Below are positions 46,394-56,111 of a DNA stretch of 64,000 bases, in pieces. Each line of letters starts with the position of its first letter. Position 1 is the stretch's first letter. Made by a program: the position numbers and the translations under genes. The notes beneath the pieces were generated by a model. It saw nothing but the letters and a program-made list of their open reading frames with translations, made no database searches and was not told where the DNA came from. Source of the stretch: Steromphala cineraria (taxonomy: Eukaryota > Mollusca > Gastropoda > Trochida > Trochidae); assembly GCA_916613615.1 (NCBI GenBank), contig OU744734.1:34416801-34480800 (forward strand), in the 5' to 3' direction.

Positions 46394-46807
46394 TACTTAA
46401 CTTGTTTAACAAGTTTATCTATTATTGTGTTTCATGATATGCTTGTGGGCGTTATGGTAATTTCAAAACAGAAAACGCTAAACTGCTAATAAGGTTCATC
46501 TTAATGGTCTCTGTTTGAACTGTTTAAATAGATGAAACTTCTTAACAAGACACATCCTGTTTTGAACTCGATATACATTAATTCAAAATTTGTTTACAAT
46601 TTTCTCTAATCTGTAAATAACAGGATGTCACACAGACAAGATTATATATATATATATTTTTGACTTAACTTGTTTAACAAGTTTATCTATTATTATGTTT
46701 CATGATATGCTTGTGGGCGTTATGGTAATTTCAAAAGAGAATTTATACAATTAATGGTCTCTGCTTGAACTGTTTAAATAGATGAAACTTCTTAACAAGA
46801 CACATCC
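46394..46807 (+). repeat. Direct duplication of about 150-160 bases
   Basis: 46394-46557 and 46662-46807 share text from ACTTAACTTGTTTAACAAG through ATGCTTGTGGGCGTTATGG to CTTCTTAACAAGACACATCC. They are separated by about 105 bases containing a 22-base word repeated at 58809. The second copy lacks about 20 internal bases. Confidence 0.85.
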
Positions 46808-46866
46808 ATATATAATTATATTATATTATATATATATTATGATAATTAATTAATTATATATATACA
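46808..46866. repeat. AT microsatellite-like tract
   Basis: Runs of TATA and TAATTA, essentially free of G and C. Confidence 0.7.
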
Positions 46867-48425
46867 ATTAATATAAAAAAAAGAATGATAATCAAATGAA
46901 GTAACTTTCAATACGCCAAAAAAATCGCATATAAATTTTTGCAATATTGCATACTTTTAAAGCAAGAAAAACCTTTTTCAGAAACCTGCACAATTTTTTA
47001 CAAAGAAATGCCTTTGAAATATTTGTGTCATCTATTTTAGCTTTAAAGGGGATATGTCTTAAATATTTGTGAGATCCCATAAAGAATTCATTTTAGTAAT
47101 GAATCAACTTCCGTCAGATAAATACAGTGTTAACCCATACATTTAACAAGGCATGTGAGGTTATGCCTTAGATTTCCGATCTAGATTTTAATGAGGTATT
47201 GCTAAATAGGTGTTGTATTAACAGAAGAATATTGCACTTGTTGTTCATAATCCAAAAGATAGTGATTACAGACTTTATTTAAGTTAACACATAACCTTTA
47301 TGTTAATTACCTACGAGGGCAGTCATATCGGCGTTAATAATTTTCATATGATGCCCCAGGGCAACATATTACTTTTTCAGTTGGACTTCATGTTATTAAC
47401 AAAGCTATGATGTCACGATTCACCTATATGTATGAGGCTTTGTTCTGTAGGGGCTGACAATGCTTTGAGGTAGAATTTGAGTTTTCGACTACGGTACTAA
47501 ATATAATATTATATTCGTGCCCATAACATACTACATGTATGTTAAGGACAGTCGTTCTTAAATATCAGTATATCCCTTGTCCTCGCTCGGGAAAAACTTA
47601 TATTTCCGCACACGTGTCGTAAACATAGTATGCATATACAAATTGGTCACTCTATTGGTCTTCAGACTCACACTTCAAGGAAAGTATTCGAGTAATGTCC
47701 CTCGGGAGCAGGTTATTATAAAAATAATCGACCTGCACGGCGGGACATCATGATGGTACACCCCATTTCAAATGATTATTTTTGCACTTAAGTTAGACTT
47801 AATAGTCTTGATCAATGTTGCAAATTAAGATCTATATAAACAAAAATGTCAAATTAATTTGTTTTAGTGAAACAACTTTTGTGTTTACATGGATTGTGTA
47901 TGAAAGATATCTACGGTTAATGTATATGCTGATTTATGGTAGGAAATGGGATACAATGACATAAGAAAATGCAAATGTACATCATCTTATACTTAGCATG
48001 AGAGGCAAAAGACACCTAAATTCAATATCAAATGATCAAAATTAAAGGAATCAACTCTTCTGTCTTATCTATGGACACTTTTGAATTTTCATGGAAATAT
48101 TTAATTGACTCAGATCATTGGATAAACTGACATATTTGGATGAACGTGTGTAATTGCGACACAGATTTAATCTCATACATGTATAGTGTAAAATTTCGTA
48201 ATTGTTACGCATAAAGACGTTTGGTATATACGTATACCCTCATTCTTATATTTCATTTACACTGCAAAATTTCAAAAAGAGTTAATCTCTTGAACTGATG
48301 GTAAAAAATCAAATATCAACCTTTAATCAATACTTAAATGCACATTTGCCTGAAGTACATTAAAGAAATACAATATTTACGTATTTGTATTATGCATGAA
48401 ACATCAATTAATATATAATATCATC
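46867..48425. other. No recognised gene; hairpin at 47694-47748
   Basis: Arms ATGTCCC...GGGAGCAGGTTATTAT and ATAATCGACCTGC...GGGACAT form a 55-base hairpin (F5) at 47694-47748. CTCGCTCGGG lies upstream at about 47582. A relation to the other hairpins is possible but not clear. No gene is seen. Confidence 0.4.
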
Positions 48426-48998
48426 TTGACCACCATGAAGGGTTGTTTTTTCCACTACAGTCAAGCTTTTTGGAAAAATGTGCAGAAACATGGACTAACA
48501 AAGCAGTTTTCAGACAATCCTAATGTAACCCAGCTTGTACGTCGTTCAATTGCCCTTCCCCTAGTGCCTATGGACAAAGTTAGTGACATGTGGTTTTACG
48601 CCCTTGAATCTTTACCTGAAGATCCATCAACTGAACGATTCAAGGACTATGTGACAAGTTACTGGGTTGAAGGCGACCATGGTCATCAGATGTGGAACCA
48701 CTACAACACCGTCGGCCCCAGAACAACAAACCACGTTGAAGGGTGGCACAGAAAGCTCACAACTATAGCATCTGAGTACCACCCTAATTTCTTCAAAACC
48801 ATCAGCTTCCTGAAAAAAGAGCAGGCATACACCGAGGCCTGCATCATCCAGCTCAACGATGGTGGTAGAGCTCCACCAAGAATGAAGAAGTATCGACAAC
48901 TCGACGATGCTTTGGTCACATTCAAAAGGAGATTTGAGAACGGCCAAGTGACCTGCGAACAGTACCTTGACAGTGTTGGCCATATGACAGGTTATTGA
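48426..48998 (+). pseudogene. MULE-type transposase C-terminal part
   Basis: Uninterrupted frame of about 190 residues matching the C-terminal part of animal MULE transposases: MKGCFFHYSQAFWKNVQ, GLTKQFSDNPNV, ALPLVPMDKVSDMW, SYWVEGDHGHQMWNHYN, TTNHVEGWHRKL, EYHPNFFKTISFLKKEQ. These proteins cut and join DNA through a DDE/RNase H fold. The catalytic N-terminal half and the FLYWCH or other zinc finger are missing, and homology begins abruptly near 48426. An AATAAA at 49098-49103 follows. It may be a transposon fragment or the last exon of a domesticated gene whose earlier exons I cannot see. Confidence 0.75.
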
Positions 48999-49097
48999 TA
49001 TCTCTGTCCATATGAATAACTGAACTGTATGGCTGTACAATTAAAGTGAATAACAATGTATGTATTTGTATTCTATTCAATGAATATGAATTAGATG

Positions 49098-49103
49098 AAT
49101 AAA
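49098..49103 (+). terminator. Polyadenylation signal after the MULE frame
   Basis: AATAAA 100 bases beyond the stop codon at 48996-48998, the first such hexamer downstream. Confidence 0.4.
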
Positions 49104-49290
49104 ACCATATATGAAGACAGGTTATTGTTCACTCTTATTTCAGGGTCCCTTATTTCATGGGTAGCAAATTTGACCCAGCACCTGTTGTTTTAAGGGATTA
49201 TACTGCTTGACTGGTTCAATTACTTTAAACAAAAGGGCTGGGTAAGTGGGAGCCTCCCAATTGCTGTTCTCCAAACGGTATAAGAATCTA

Positions 49291-49345
49291 GACCGAAACG
49301 TCGCTACATTCTACAATAAAAGAAGTTGATAATCCATAAAACTCC
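49291..49345 (+). repeat. Possible Penelope-like 3' tail fragment
   Basis: GACCGAAACGTCGCTACATT followed by CTACAATAAAAGAAGTTGAT resembles the conserved GAAACGTC plus AATAAAAGAAGTTG tail often seen at Penelope-like element ends. The CTGANGA half of a hammerhead core is not found upstream, so a working ribozyme is not supported. Confidence 0.25.
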
Positions 49346-50522
49346 TTGCCTACGTTATTATAGAGGCTAAATACAACTAAATAATAAATAAACTAAAGAT
49401 GTTTTGCTGGCATGTCATCAATTAAATTTGATCAAATGATCACCATGCGGGTTTTTACATCAACAGAGGGAGGCACGCCTAAAGTAAAGAACACTGAAGA
49501 TGGGTAAATGAAGTGTTTAAACATGAGACTTGACCTGTGAGAAAAATTGTTTGGTCAGTCTCACTCGCGATGACAGTGTTTTGGCACTGCTAAGTCATAT
49601 ATATGGCTAGAGAACCATTCAGTTGTGTAGCTTTTCTTAGATTAATGTCTATAAAGTGTATCATTTATATTGATATGTCTCTCCTCGTTACTAAAGGCGA
49701 ACAAATTGTAAACGCTTGTGACGTCATCGTTTTTTTCAAAAGAAGTTGCGACCTTCACCATTGAAATTTGGATCGGTATCCGTATATGACCATTAGCAAC
49801 GTTCAACGGATACCGAACATATCAGTTGGCTTTAATATGCCGAGAACACTATCCATTGTATTATAAAGCTATGTACTGAACTATTATAACGTCGGTGACT
49901 ATAATTGTTCAAGGCAAAGCTATACTTTATTACTCTTTTTCTCAATTAAATAATGACATGAACCGTATGAATTTACACAGATGAAGATAACTGTATTTTC
50001 ATTGTTCCTTATTCCTAATAAATATCGTATTGAAAAAAAGTAACTAAATCAAATTCTCTTATGAAACAAAACACTAATAAGAAGTTGTTTGAGTGGTATT
50101 CTAGAAGTTGATGGTATAAGGAGGACAAGAGTAACCTTACTAACAAGAAGTATCTGTAATGTTGAGAAAATATTTCGTGTTTCTTCAATTCTTTTGATTA
50201 GTTGTTAAGAGTTCAATATGTCATCACAAGTGAAGAATGCCTAGCGAAATACCTAGGGCGGGCAATGTACTCGGTATGAATTGTCAATTGCATCGCCGTC
50301 GGGAAAATATGGCAATACACGTGCACAGATGAACCCATTTGTAGAGTGGCCTAAGATTGTGTCCAATATCTGAGTGGGCATCGACAATTATATTGTTTTG
50401 ATAGTAAAATGTTGTAAAATGTAAATAATTTTTTAATTTTGAATTTTAAACAACCTGACTCTTTGAGCAATTTAGTACTAACATATCCTCCAAACCCAAA
50501 AAGTTATTGAAAACGTGAGACA
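49346..50522. other. No recognised feature
   Basis: AT-rich DNA with a single TGACGTCA at about 49719. No gene is seen. Confidence 0.4.
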
Positions 50523-50803
50523 AAATTCGTGTTTCAAATTTTCCGCTTGAGGTGTTATTGAAAATCAGGAATATTAATATATTGACACAGCGATAATGAG
50601 GGAAGACATTATTTGAGTGCTCTCTGTGATAAGAGAATGCCCTGAGGTCTTCACCAAAGTCAACTCTTCCAATAGGATATCATTAGACAATACTGTTTGC
50701 GACGCTACCTCCTGTAGAAATCTTTGTTAAAAGGAAGTTCATTCTCAAAACTTATATGAATTATTTCGGTCTAGCTACTGCCTGTGGTTGTGAATATTAT
50801 ATG
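50523..50803. repeat. Segment duplicated at 59991-60262
   Basis: Shared words in the same order include ATAATGAGGGAA, AAGAGAATG, GTCAACT, GACAATA, GTTTGC and AAAGGAAGTTCA, followed by TGCCTG and GGTT. Diverged, same orientation, about 9.47 kb apart. No coding frame is common to both. Confidence 0.7.
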
Positions 50804-51680
50804 AAGTTGTTAACTTTTAATAATACTGTGTATTTGACAAGGGTGGAAATACTTTTTTTTAAATTAGGCTTTTGGCAAAATATCAAGGTTCTGTAAAGAT
50901 AACATGTGTATTCAATTGAGAACTTCTACCAACAGGACAGAACAAATATCAAGTAAACCTTACTCAACACTACAGTTAAGAAATATATGTAAGAAGGGAA
51001 ACCCACAAGTAGGTGGGGAGAGAATGATTGCGGATAAGCGTATATCCCTCAGTGAAACGATATATGTCATAGATAAAAAGTATTCTCTTGGTATTTTCAT
51101 ATGACATTCTGTATCGGCCCGAGACCTCAATATCAGCCTGGTCGCTCTATAGCGTTTTCTTTGCGATGGCGACCATCTTAAAACGTCACCTGTACAAAGG
51201 GAGACAACTCCATTTTTCGCATTCATTGCCTAGGGTACCAGGTTCAAGTCCCTTGACGACGGACAGATACAATTTTTTTGCCCTTTACGACGGGTTGATA
51301 CAGGGGACTTGACGGAGGGTCTATCGTGCAACCAAGTATATAATAATAATGCACAAACAAGCGTTACCCCAAACAAAATTAATTTCCCAGCATAGGTTTC
51401 TCTGGAAACCTTTAACGTTATTATTATTTGGAGCATAAATCCCTTAATAAGAAAACCCTTTTAAGAAAACCATTACTAGTTGCATGTATTAACTGTTCCT
51501 TCCCCTGTAAATGAGAATGATGTTCTATAGCGGTTTTCTAAGGACAGAATATATCAACACCAAATTAAATACCGTTTGAACTTTCTCTCACAAACAAGTT
51601 CGTGCTACTGTTGAATAAATGTATGGTTGTTCTAACAGCTTTTCAACATAACCTATTCAATCCAGGGGAAAACCTTACGA
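50804..51680. other. No recognised gene
   Basis: Includes a tRNA B-box-like GGTTCAAGTCC at about 51241 without an A box at the right distance. Short frames only. Confidence 0.35.
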
Positions 51681-51844
51681 TATATAGAGATTATTAACCG
51701 AGTGTGTTTCCGTATCATTAATATCATATAATAGGAATAAAATTTGTATTATGCGAGCCTTTGGCGAGCATAATACATATATTTTTATTCCTATTATATG
51801 ATATTAATGATACGGAAACACACGAGGTTAATAATTTCTTTATC
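51681..51844. repeat. Long hairpin element F2
   Basis: Arms of about 60 bases are almost perfect (GTGTTTCCGTATCATTAATA continuing to TAGGAATAAAA and its inverse). Edges TATATAGAGATTATTAACC and, in reverse complement, TAAAGAAATTATTAACC are those of F1. CGAG is on the plus strand at 51699-51702, 51754-51757, 51765-51768 and 51823-51826, breaking the pairing at each symmetric position. Confidence 0.88.
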
Positions 51845-52877
51845 ATATAATGTCATTTTGAAATAAAAGGGTTTAAACGAAAATATGATTCCCTCTAAAA
51901 ACATGTTTGACGTAGTTTTTGCGGAGTAATTTCATTTACAATACACCAAGGTGAAGGTCATATTGTCGGCGATATACAGTTGTGAACAGTCTAGAAATAT
52001 TCCTTCGTGAGGTGATCTTTTCATAGTGATAGAAACGTCTCCTACAATCTATCAACATCTTAAGTGAATTAAGTTTTGTGGTTTATGCACAAGCAAACTT
52101 TTTTTTTTCTTTACAACACAGAATTTGTATGAACCACTTGTCACCGTCGCTACGACAGGGTTAGTAACTCTAACTGCATTTTGAAAAGCTGCATTGTCAT
52201 TGCAGACTTTACGCCAGTTCAGTTACGGTATCCTTAGACTAAACGCCGATTACTTCGAAGGTGGGATTGTTACGTTTTTTACAACGATACTAGATAATGT
52301 GTACTATCACTAGAATATGATTTGTTTTGCTGGTAAGTTGAAAACTGACACGGTCAAAGCGGTGTAGGCCTATGTTACTGTCGAAAATATTGAAGCGCAC
52401 ATTTTGTTCGATAGCCGGTATTTTGTAAGCTGCATATCGTTATTGTTTTGGTGTTAACGGACGATGATTTTTTTTTAAATGCTTCGATTACAAAGCAATT
52501 TCTAAAATACGAATGCTTGATAAGTTTACCCTGACGGATTTTGTTTACGAATTTTTATTCGATCAAAAGAAAACTCCCGATTACGTTATCAATAGTTAAT
52601 GACCGTGTTAGGACTCGCATGACGTGCATGGAGTTTTGAGAAAATAGTTCGTGTTTTGACCTAATTTGCATCTTTATCAGATTTTGAAGCAATCGGATAC
52701 CAAGTTTATCAGATAGCTTTATTGCATCGATAACACTCTCCATTATATGATAATGTGCAATATCAACACAACCCGTTTAAAATTTAATTTTACTTATTGT
52801 TGAAATGAAATTAATTGAAATGAATAAGTTCTGTGGATGATGGGAATGACTAAGTATCTATAATTAGTGTTTAGGTC
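51845..52877. other. No recognised feature
   Basis: AT-rich, with short chance frames only. Confidence 0.4.
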
Positions 52878-52985
52878 TTATTCTCAATACACAACACAGG
52901 ATAGATTTGCTATCTGATATCACCGGCTTAGAGACCACCTGTTTTAGACTGTTTGAAATCGATATCCTTACAATAAACATATGCT
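52878..52985. repeat. Segment duplicated at 62503-62610
   Basis: Both contain TATTCTCAA, CACA, ATCAGCTTA or CCGGCTTAGA, then GACCACCTGTT. Same orientation and about 9.6 kb apart, in keeping with the pair at 50.5 and 60.0 kb. Together they point to an old segmental duplication of at least 2.5 kb. Confidence 0.5.
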
Positions 52986-54239
52986 CGTTGCTGTAAGCAA
53001 CCTTAGCTGTGCTTCTAGTTATTGACCTTTAAGTCTCCCGATCTCCTTGAGATACCTACTTGTAAGTCAGATACATGTTAAGTCAAAAGTCAAAAGTTAA
53101 GCAGTCCTTGTATTCAAAACTAAAATGTGATTATGTGAGAATGTCTGGAATATTTGAATATAACCCTCATTCTCAATATGTTACATGTTGAATGATTGGT
53201 AAGTTCTCAAACAGTGTTATGTTGACATTACTATAGATTACGACTGAAGTTGTAACGGAACTAATTTTTTTACAAAAATAACTATTGCATATTATCACCA
53301 TTTTGTATTTAACCGTTGATCCTGGCCCCCAAAAACAGCAATGTTCTTACTTTAAATGATCAATGTAATCATGCCTTATAGGGTACAAACTTATTGCTAT
53401 TTCTTCTTGTTGTTCAACGATCCTTTGAATATGAATACCTATTGGTTTACTTTTGGTTCAATCCAAAAAATTAACACTTCTCTTTGCATAAGAGTAATGA
53501 TAACATATAACAAGATTTTAAATGTTACTTTGAGTGAATAATTTTTTATTAAAGGTTCATGATTATGTAACTAGTTTGTTGTAATGCTGTTATTAAAATT
53601 GTGATTGGACCAGAAACGAATAACTCACATTGAAACAAAACTATTAACTTCAGTTTTCAGAATAAATAAACATGGTTTATGACACCAATGCCAGGATCAT
53701 AAAAATGCAAATGTCTCAAAGGTTATCAACATCGTACCAGAAAAGTTTTGCATTAAAAAGTTTAAAAAGTAGGCTTTGCTTATTGTTTTATTTCGATATA
53801 TAGAAGTTATTTCATCAAAAATCAGCGCCATATCTGTGTTTTAACTATAATCTCACATTGGCATGTAAACAAATACATTTCAGTTCTTGGTGAATTTGAA
53901 GGATAAGACTTTACAAAGACGTTTTCGAATTCGAAGGTATCCTTTAACGAAGCTTGAAAAAGAAAGAAATTCTAAAGACAAATGTAACAACTTAAGCACC
54001 TTCGACATTTTTTCTTTCCAATCTGTGTTAGGGGATTTAGTCTTTTTAAACCCCATTGAAGTGTAAATATTCTTCAAGTAAACGAACCTCTCTTTCAAAG
54101 GCTACAAATCTAACAAACCAAACACACACAAAAAGTATTTGGAAGTAGGAAAACCAGGAAGTGATAAAAACATAACTTTTTTGCATTAACATCCTTTAAC
54201 AACTTCAAGAGCATCATATGAAAGCACATTAATGGTCTG
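52986..54239. other. No recognised feature
   Basis: The minus-strand frame at 53880-54098 has no known motif. Confidence 0.35.
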
Positions 54240-54360
54240 CGGGTCTCTAAACCAAAGACCATAATCAATCTAAAGAACACTTCTTCATTTCAAGGAGCCC
54301 TCAGAAAAGCTTCGATTGCAATTTGTCCAATGAACACATACTGTATAGAAAATGGAGACA
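54240..54360 (-). repeat. Diverged relative of the 33.9-kb reading frame
   Basis: Minus-strand text aligns with 33890-34010 (AAAGAACACTTCTTCA and CTTCGATTGCAATT are shared on the plus strand). Its frame carries a stop between the two matching blocks. Confidence 0.55.
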
Positions 54361-55197
54361 CAAAGGATTCCTTTTCATTTAAAACATTTGATGTGTAAAC
54401 GAATAGCTTTATTTCATCCGAGGAAAACAGCTCTCAATTATAACTTTTATCCTTGTAGTTCATGTTTCCAAGAAGACAAAGAAAATGTTTTCTTTCAAAG
54501 ATGGATTTCAAGTTTAGAATATGTGATTTCATACAAAATGACATGAACAAATATGATGACAGAAAAATCAAGCAAAAACTAAGGATGTTATTTTGAATTA
54601 TTTCATGATTTACATAAGCATTTTCTTTACTTACAAGTATAACATTATTATTATTTTATCTATTTCTTCATCAAATGGCCTAACAAATAACTTTCACGAT
54701 AATAACAGTATTTAAAACTTGAAAGAATTACATTGGTGTAGTTTCGCAAAAAATAAGTCAATAATTGACCATGGATTCTTTTGTAGGTGCTTTGTCATAC
54801 TGCTGTATATGATCTATAAAAATTAATAATTGACTTAATTTTTTTCCTGAACTTGTTTATTGCCAAGTCGACAATGTTTTTGATATTTTAGATTAGTTGT
54901 TGCAGTTGACACCAGTTTTTTTAAGGTCAATGAGAAACAAATTGTGTCATTTTGGAGCCCTAAACTTGTTAATGATTACAACCGAGCCATTATAGCTTGC
55001 TGTTTGAAAGATTTTTGACTATGATGATTACATAAACTAAGATAACAAATGAAGATGTAAATGTGTATTGTTTCTTTGATCATAAGCTTTCCTAATTATG
55101 AATATAGATTTCTTGTAGCGTTAACCAATTTAATTCAAACCAACAATTCGTTTACAGTAAGATTTATTTTTGTTCAGCAGCTGAATTATTTCTATGC
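54361..55197. other. No recognised feature
   Basis: AT-rich DNA with nothing identified. Confidence 0.4.
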
Positions 55198-55375
55198 ATA
55201 TCTTTTCAGGTAAAGATGTTTTAATATTGATCATATTTCATAACTGTGCAAGGTTCTCTTTTCAGGTAAAGATATTTTCATATTTATCATATTTTATAAC
55301 CGTGCAAGAAGCTCAGTTGGTAGAGTCTCCGCTCCTTATCCGGGAGGCCGGTGTTCGATTCCGATCCGTGTCGTA
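55198..55375 (+). mobile_element. tRNA-derived SINE-like fragment with a doubled leader
   Basis: A leader of about 60 bases (CTTTTCAGGTAAAGAT...TGTGCAAG) occurs twice in tandem at 55200 and 55259. Then comes a tRNA-like part with A box (GCTCAGTTGGTAGAG) and B box (GGTGTTCGATTCC). The T stem does not pair and the anticodon loop would read ATC, so it is not a working tRNA. Confidence 0.5.
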
Positions 55376-55419
55376 CAAAAAGACGTTAAAATACGTGATG
55401 TTTCCTTCTTGCATGACAC

Positions 55420-55572
55420 TATACAATTATTGACTTCAGTTGAGGTGAATCCAATGGTTTATTGACCTCGGAACAGTTATGTTCACCGAGGCGAAAGCCG
55501 AGGTGAACATAACTTTTCGAGGTCAATAAACCATGGGATTCACCGATAACTGAAGTCAACAACTGTTTTATT
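55420..55572. repeat. Long hairpin element F3
   Basis: Arms share TTGACTTCAGTT, GGTGAATCC, ATGGTTTATTGACCTCG and AGTTATGTTCACC with their inverses. The centre is CCGAGGCGAAAGCCGAGG: CGAG occurs twice in direct orientation (55487-55490, 55499-55502). The outer position has GAGG on the left and CCGAT on the right. Left edge TATACAATTATTG, right edge TTTTATTACA. Same architecture as F1, F2 and F4, with different arms. Confidence 0.85.
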
Positions 55573-55680
55573 ACATGATTTATGAAGTTTCAGTTATTGT
55601 GAATACTTTTAAATTATTTTAAGTTTTTTTGGAAGCCAGTCTTTACGGCGATCTATTTTTAGCTCCAGGTCATTGGATTG

Positions 55681-55720
55681 TTATGTTGACCTCGCGTGAC
55701 GTTTCCCGCGGTCAACATAA
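55681..55720. repeat. Short hairpin F7 next to F3
   Basis: TTATGTTGACCTCGCG pairs with CCGCGGTCAACATAA around TGACGTTTC. The arm words resemble those of F3 110 bases to the left (TTATGTTCACC, TTGACCTCG). Confidence 0.55.
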
Positions 55721-56058
55721 GGTGTGATCACTGTCGATGACCACCTTCCTCGACCAATCAGAAAACAGATCACTCGTCCATCATATAATAATGAGCATTA
55801 TAAGGATGGAACGGTGCTTGAGGGTAGAACAGTGCTGCACTGTGGCTACCGGAGACCACACAGAATTTCCAATATTATTTTGGCATGCGAGGATTAGCAT
55901 TTATTCCAAGAAACCTTGCTATCGCTGCACTGCATGTCTTCATTGTATATGTTGATAGTGGCTTTTGATTGAATTGTTTACTTGTAACGATACATGGTAT
56001 TACCCTATTCGTACATTGTAGCTATTGTAGCTATTGACCATCCGCCAACTTTTAAATG

Positions 56059-56111
56059 ATAATATTATTATTATATTTTTATTATATGGATATTTATATA
56101 GCGCGCATATC
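56059..56111 (-). repeat. SINE-like 3' tail
   Basis: In reverse complement, GGATATGCGCGCTATATAAA followed by (ATT)n-like text resembles the GGATATATGCGCGGTATAAG plus (TTA)n end of the SINE at 14826. No tRNA-like head is present. Confidence 0.35.

Noticed and set aside
48627..49040. Minus-strand 137-codon protein
   Set aside because: Antisense shadow of the MULE transposase frame.
49270..49345. Hammerhead ribozyme
   Set aside because: CGAAACGTC fits one half of the core, but no CTGANGA element lies at a workable distance.
51225..51310. SINE or tRNA-like element with an inverted CAAGTCCC/GGGGACTTG pair
   Set aside because: Only a B-box-like word and an 8-base inverted pair; too little to support a call.
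55310..55375. tRNA gene
   Set aside because: The T stem does not pair and the anticodon loop is implausible; better explained as a degenerate SINE head.
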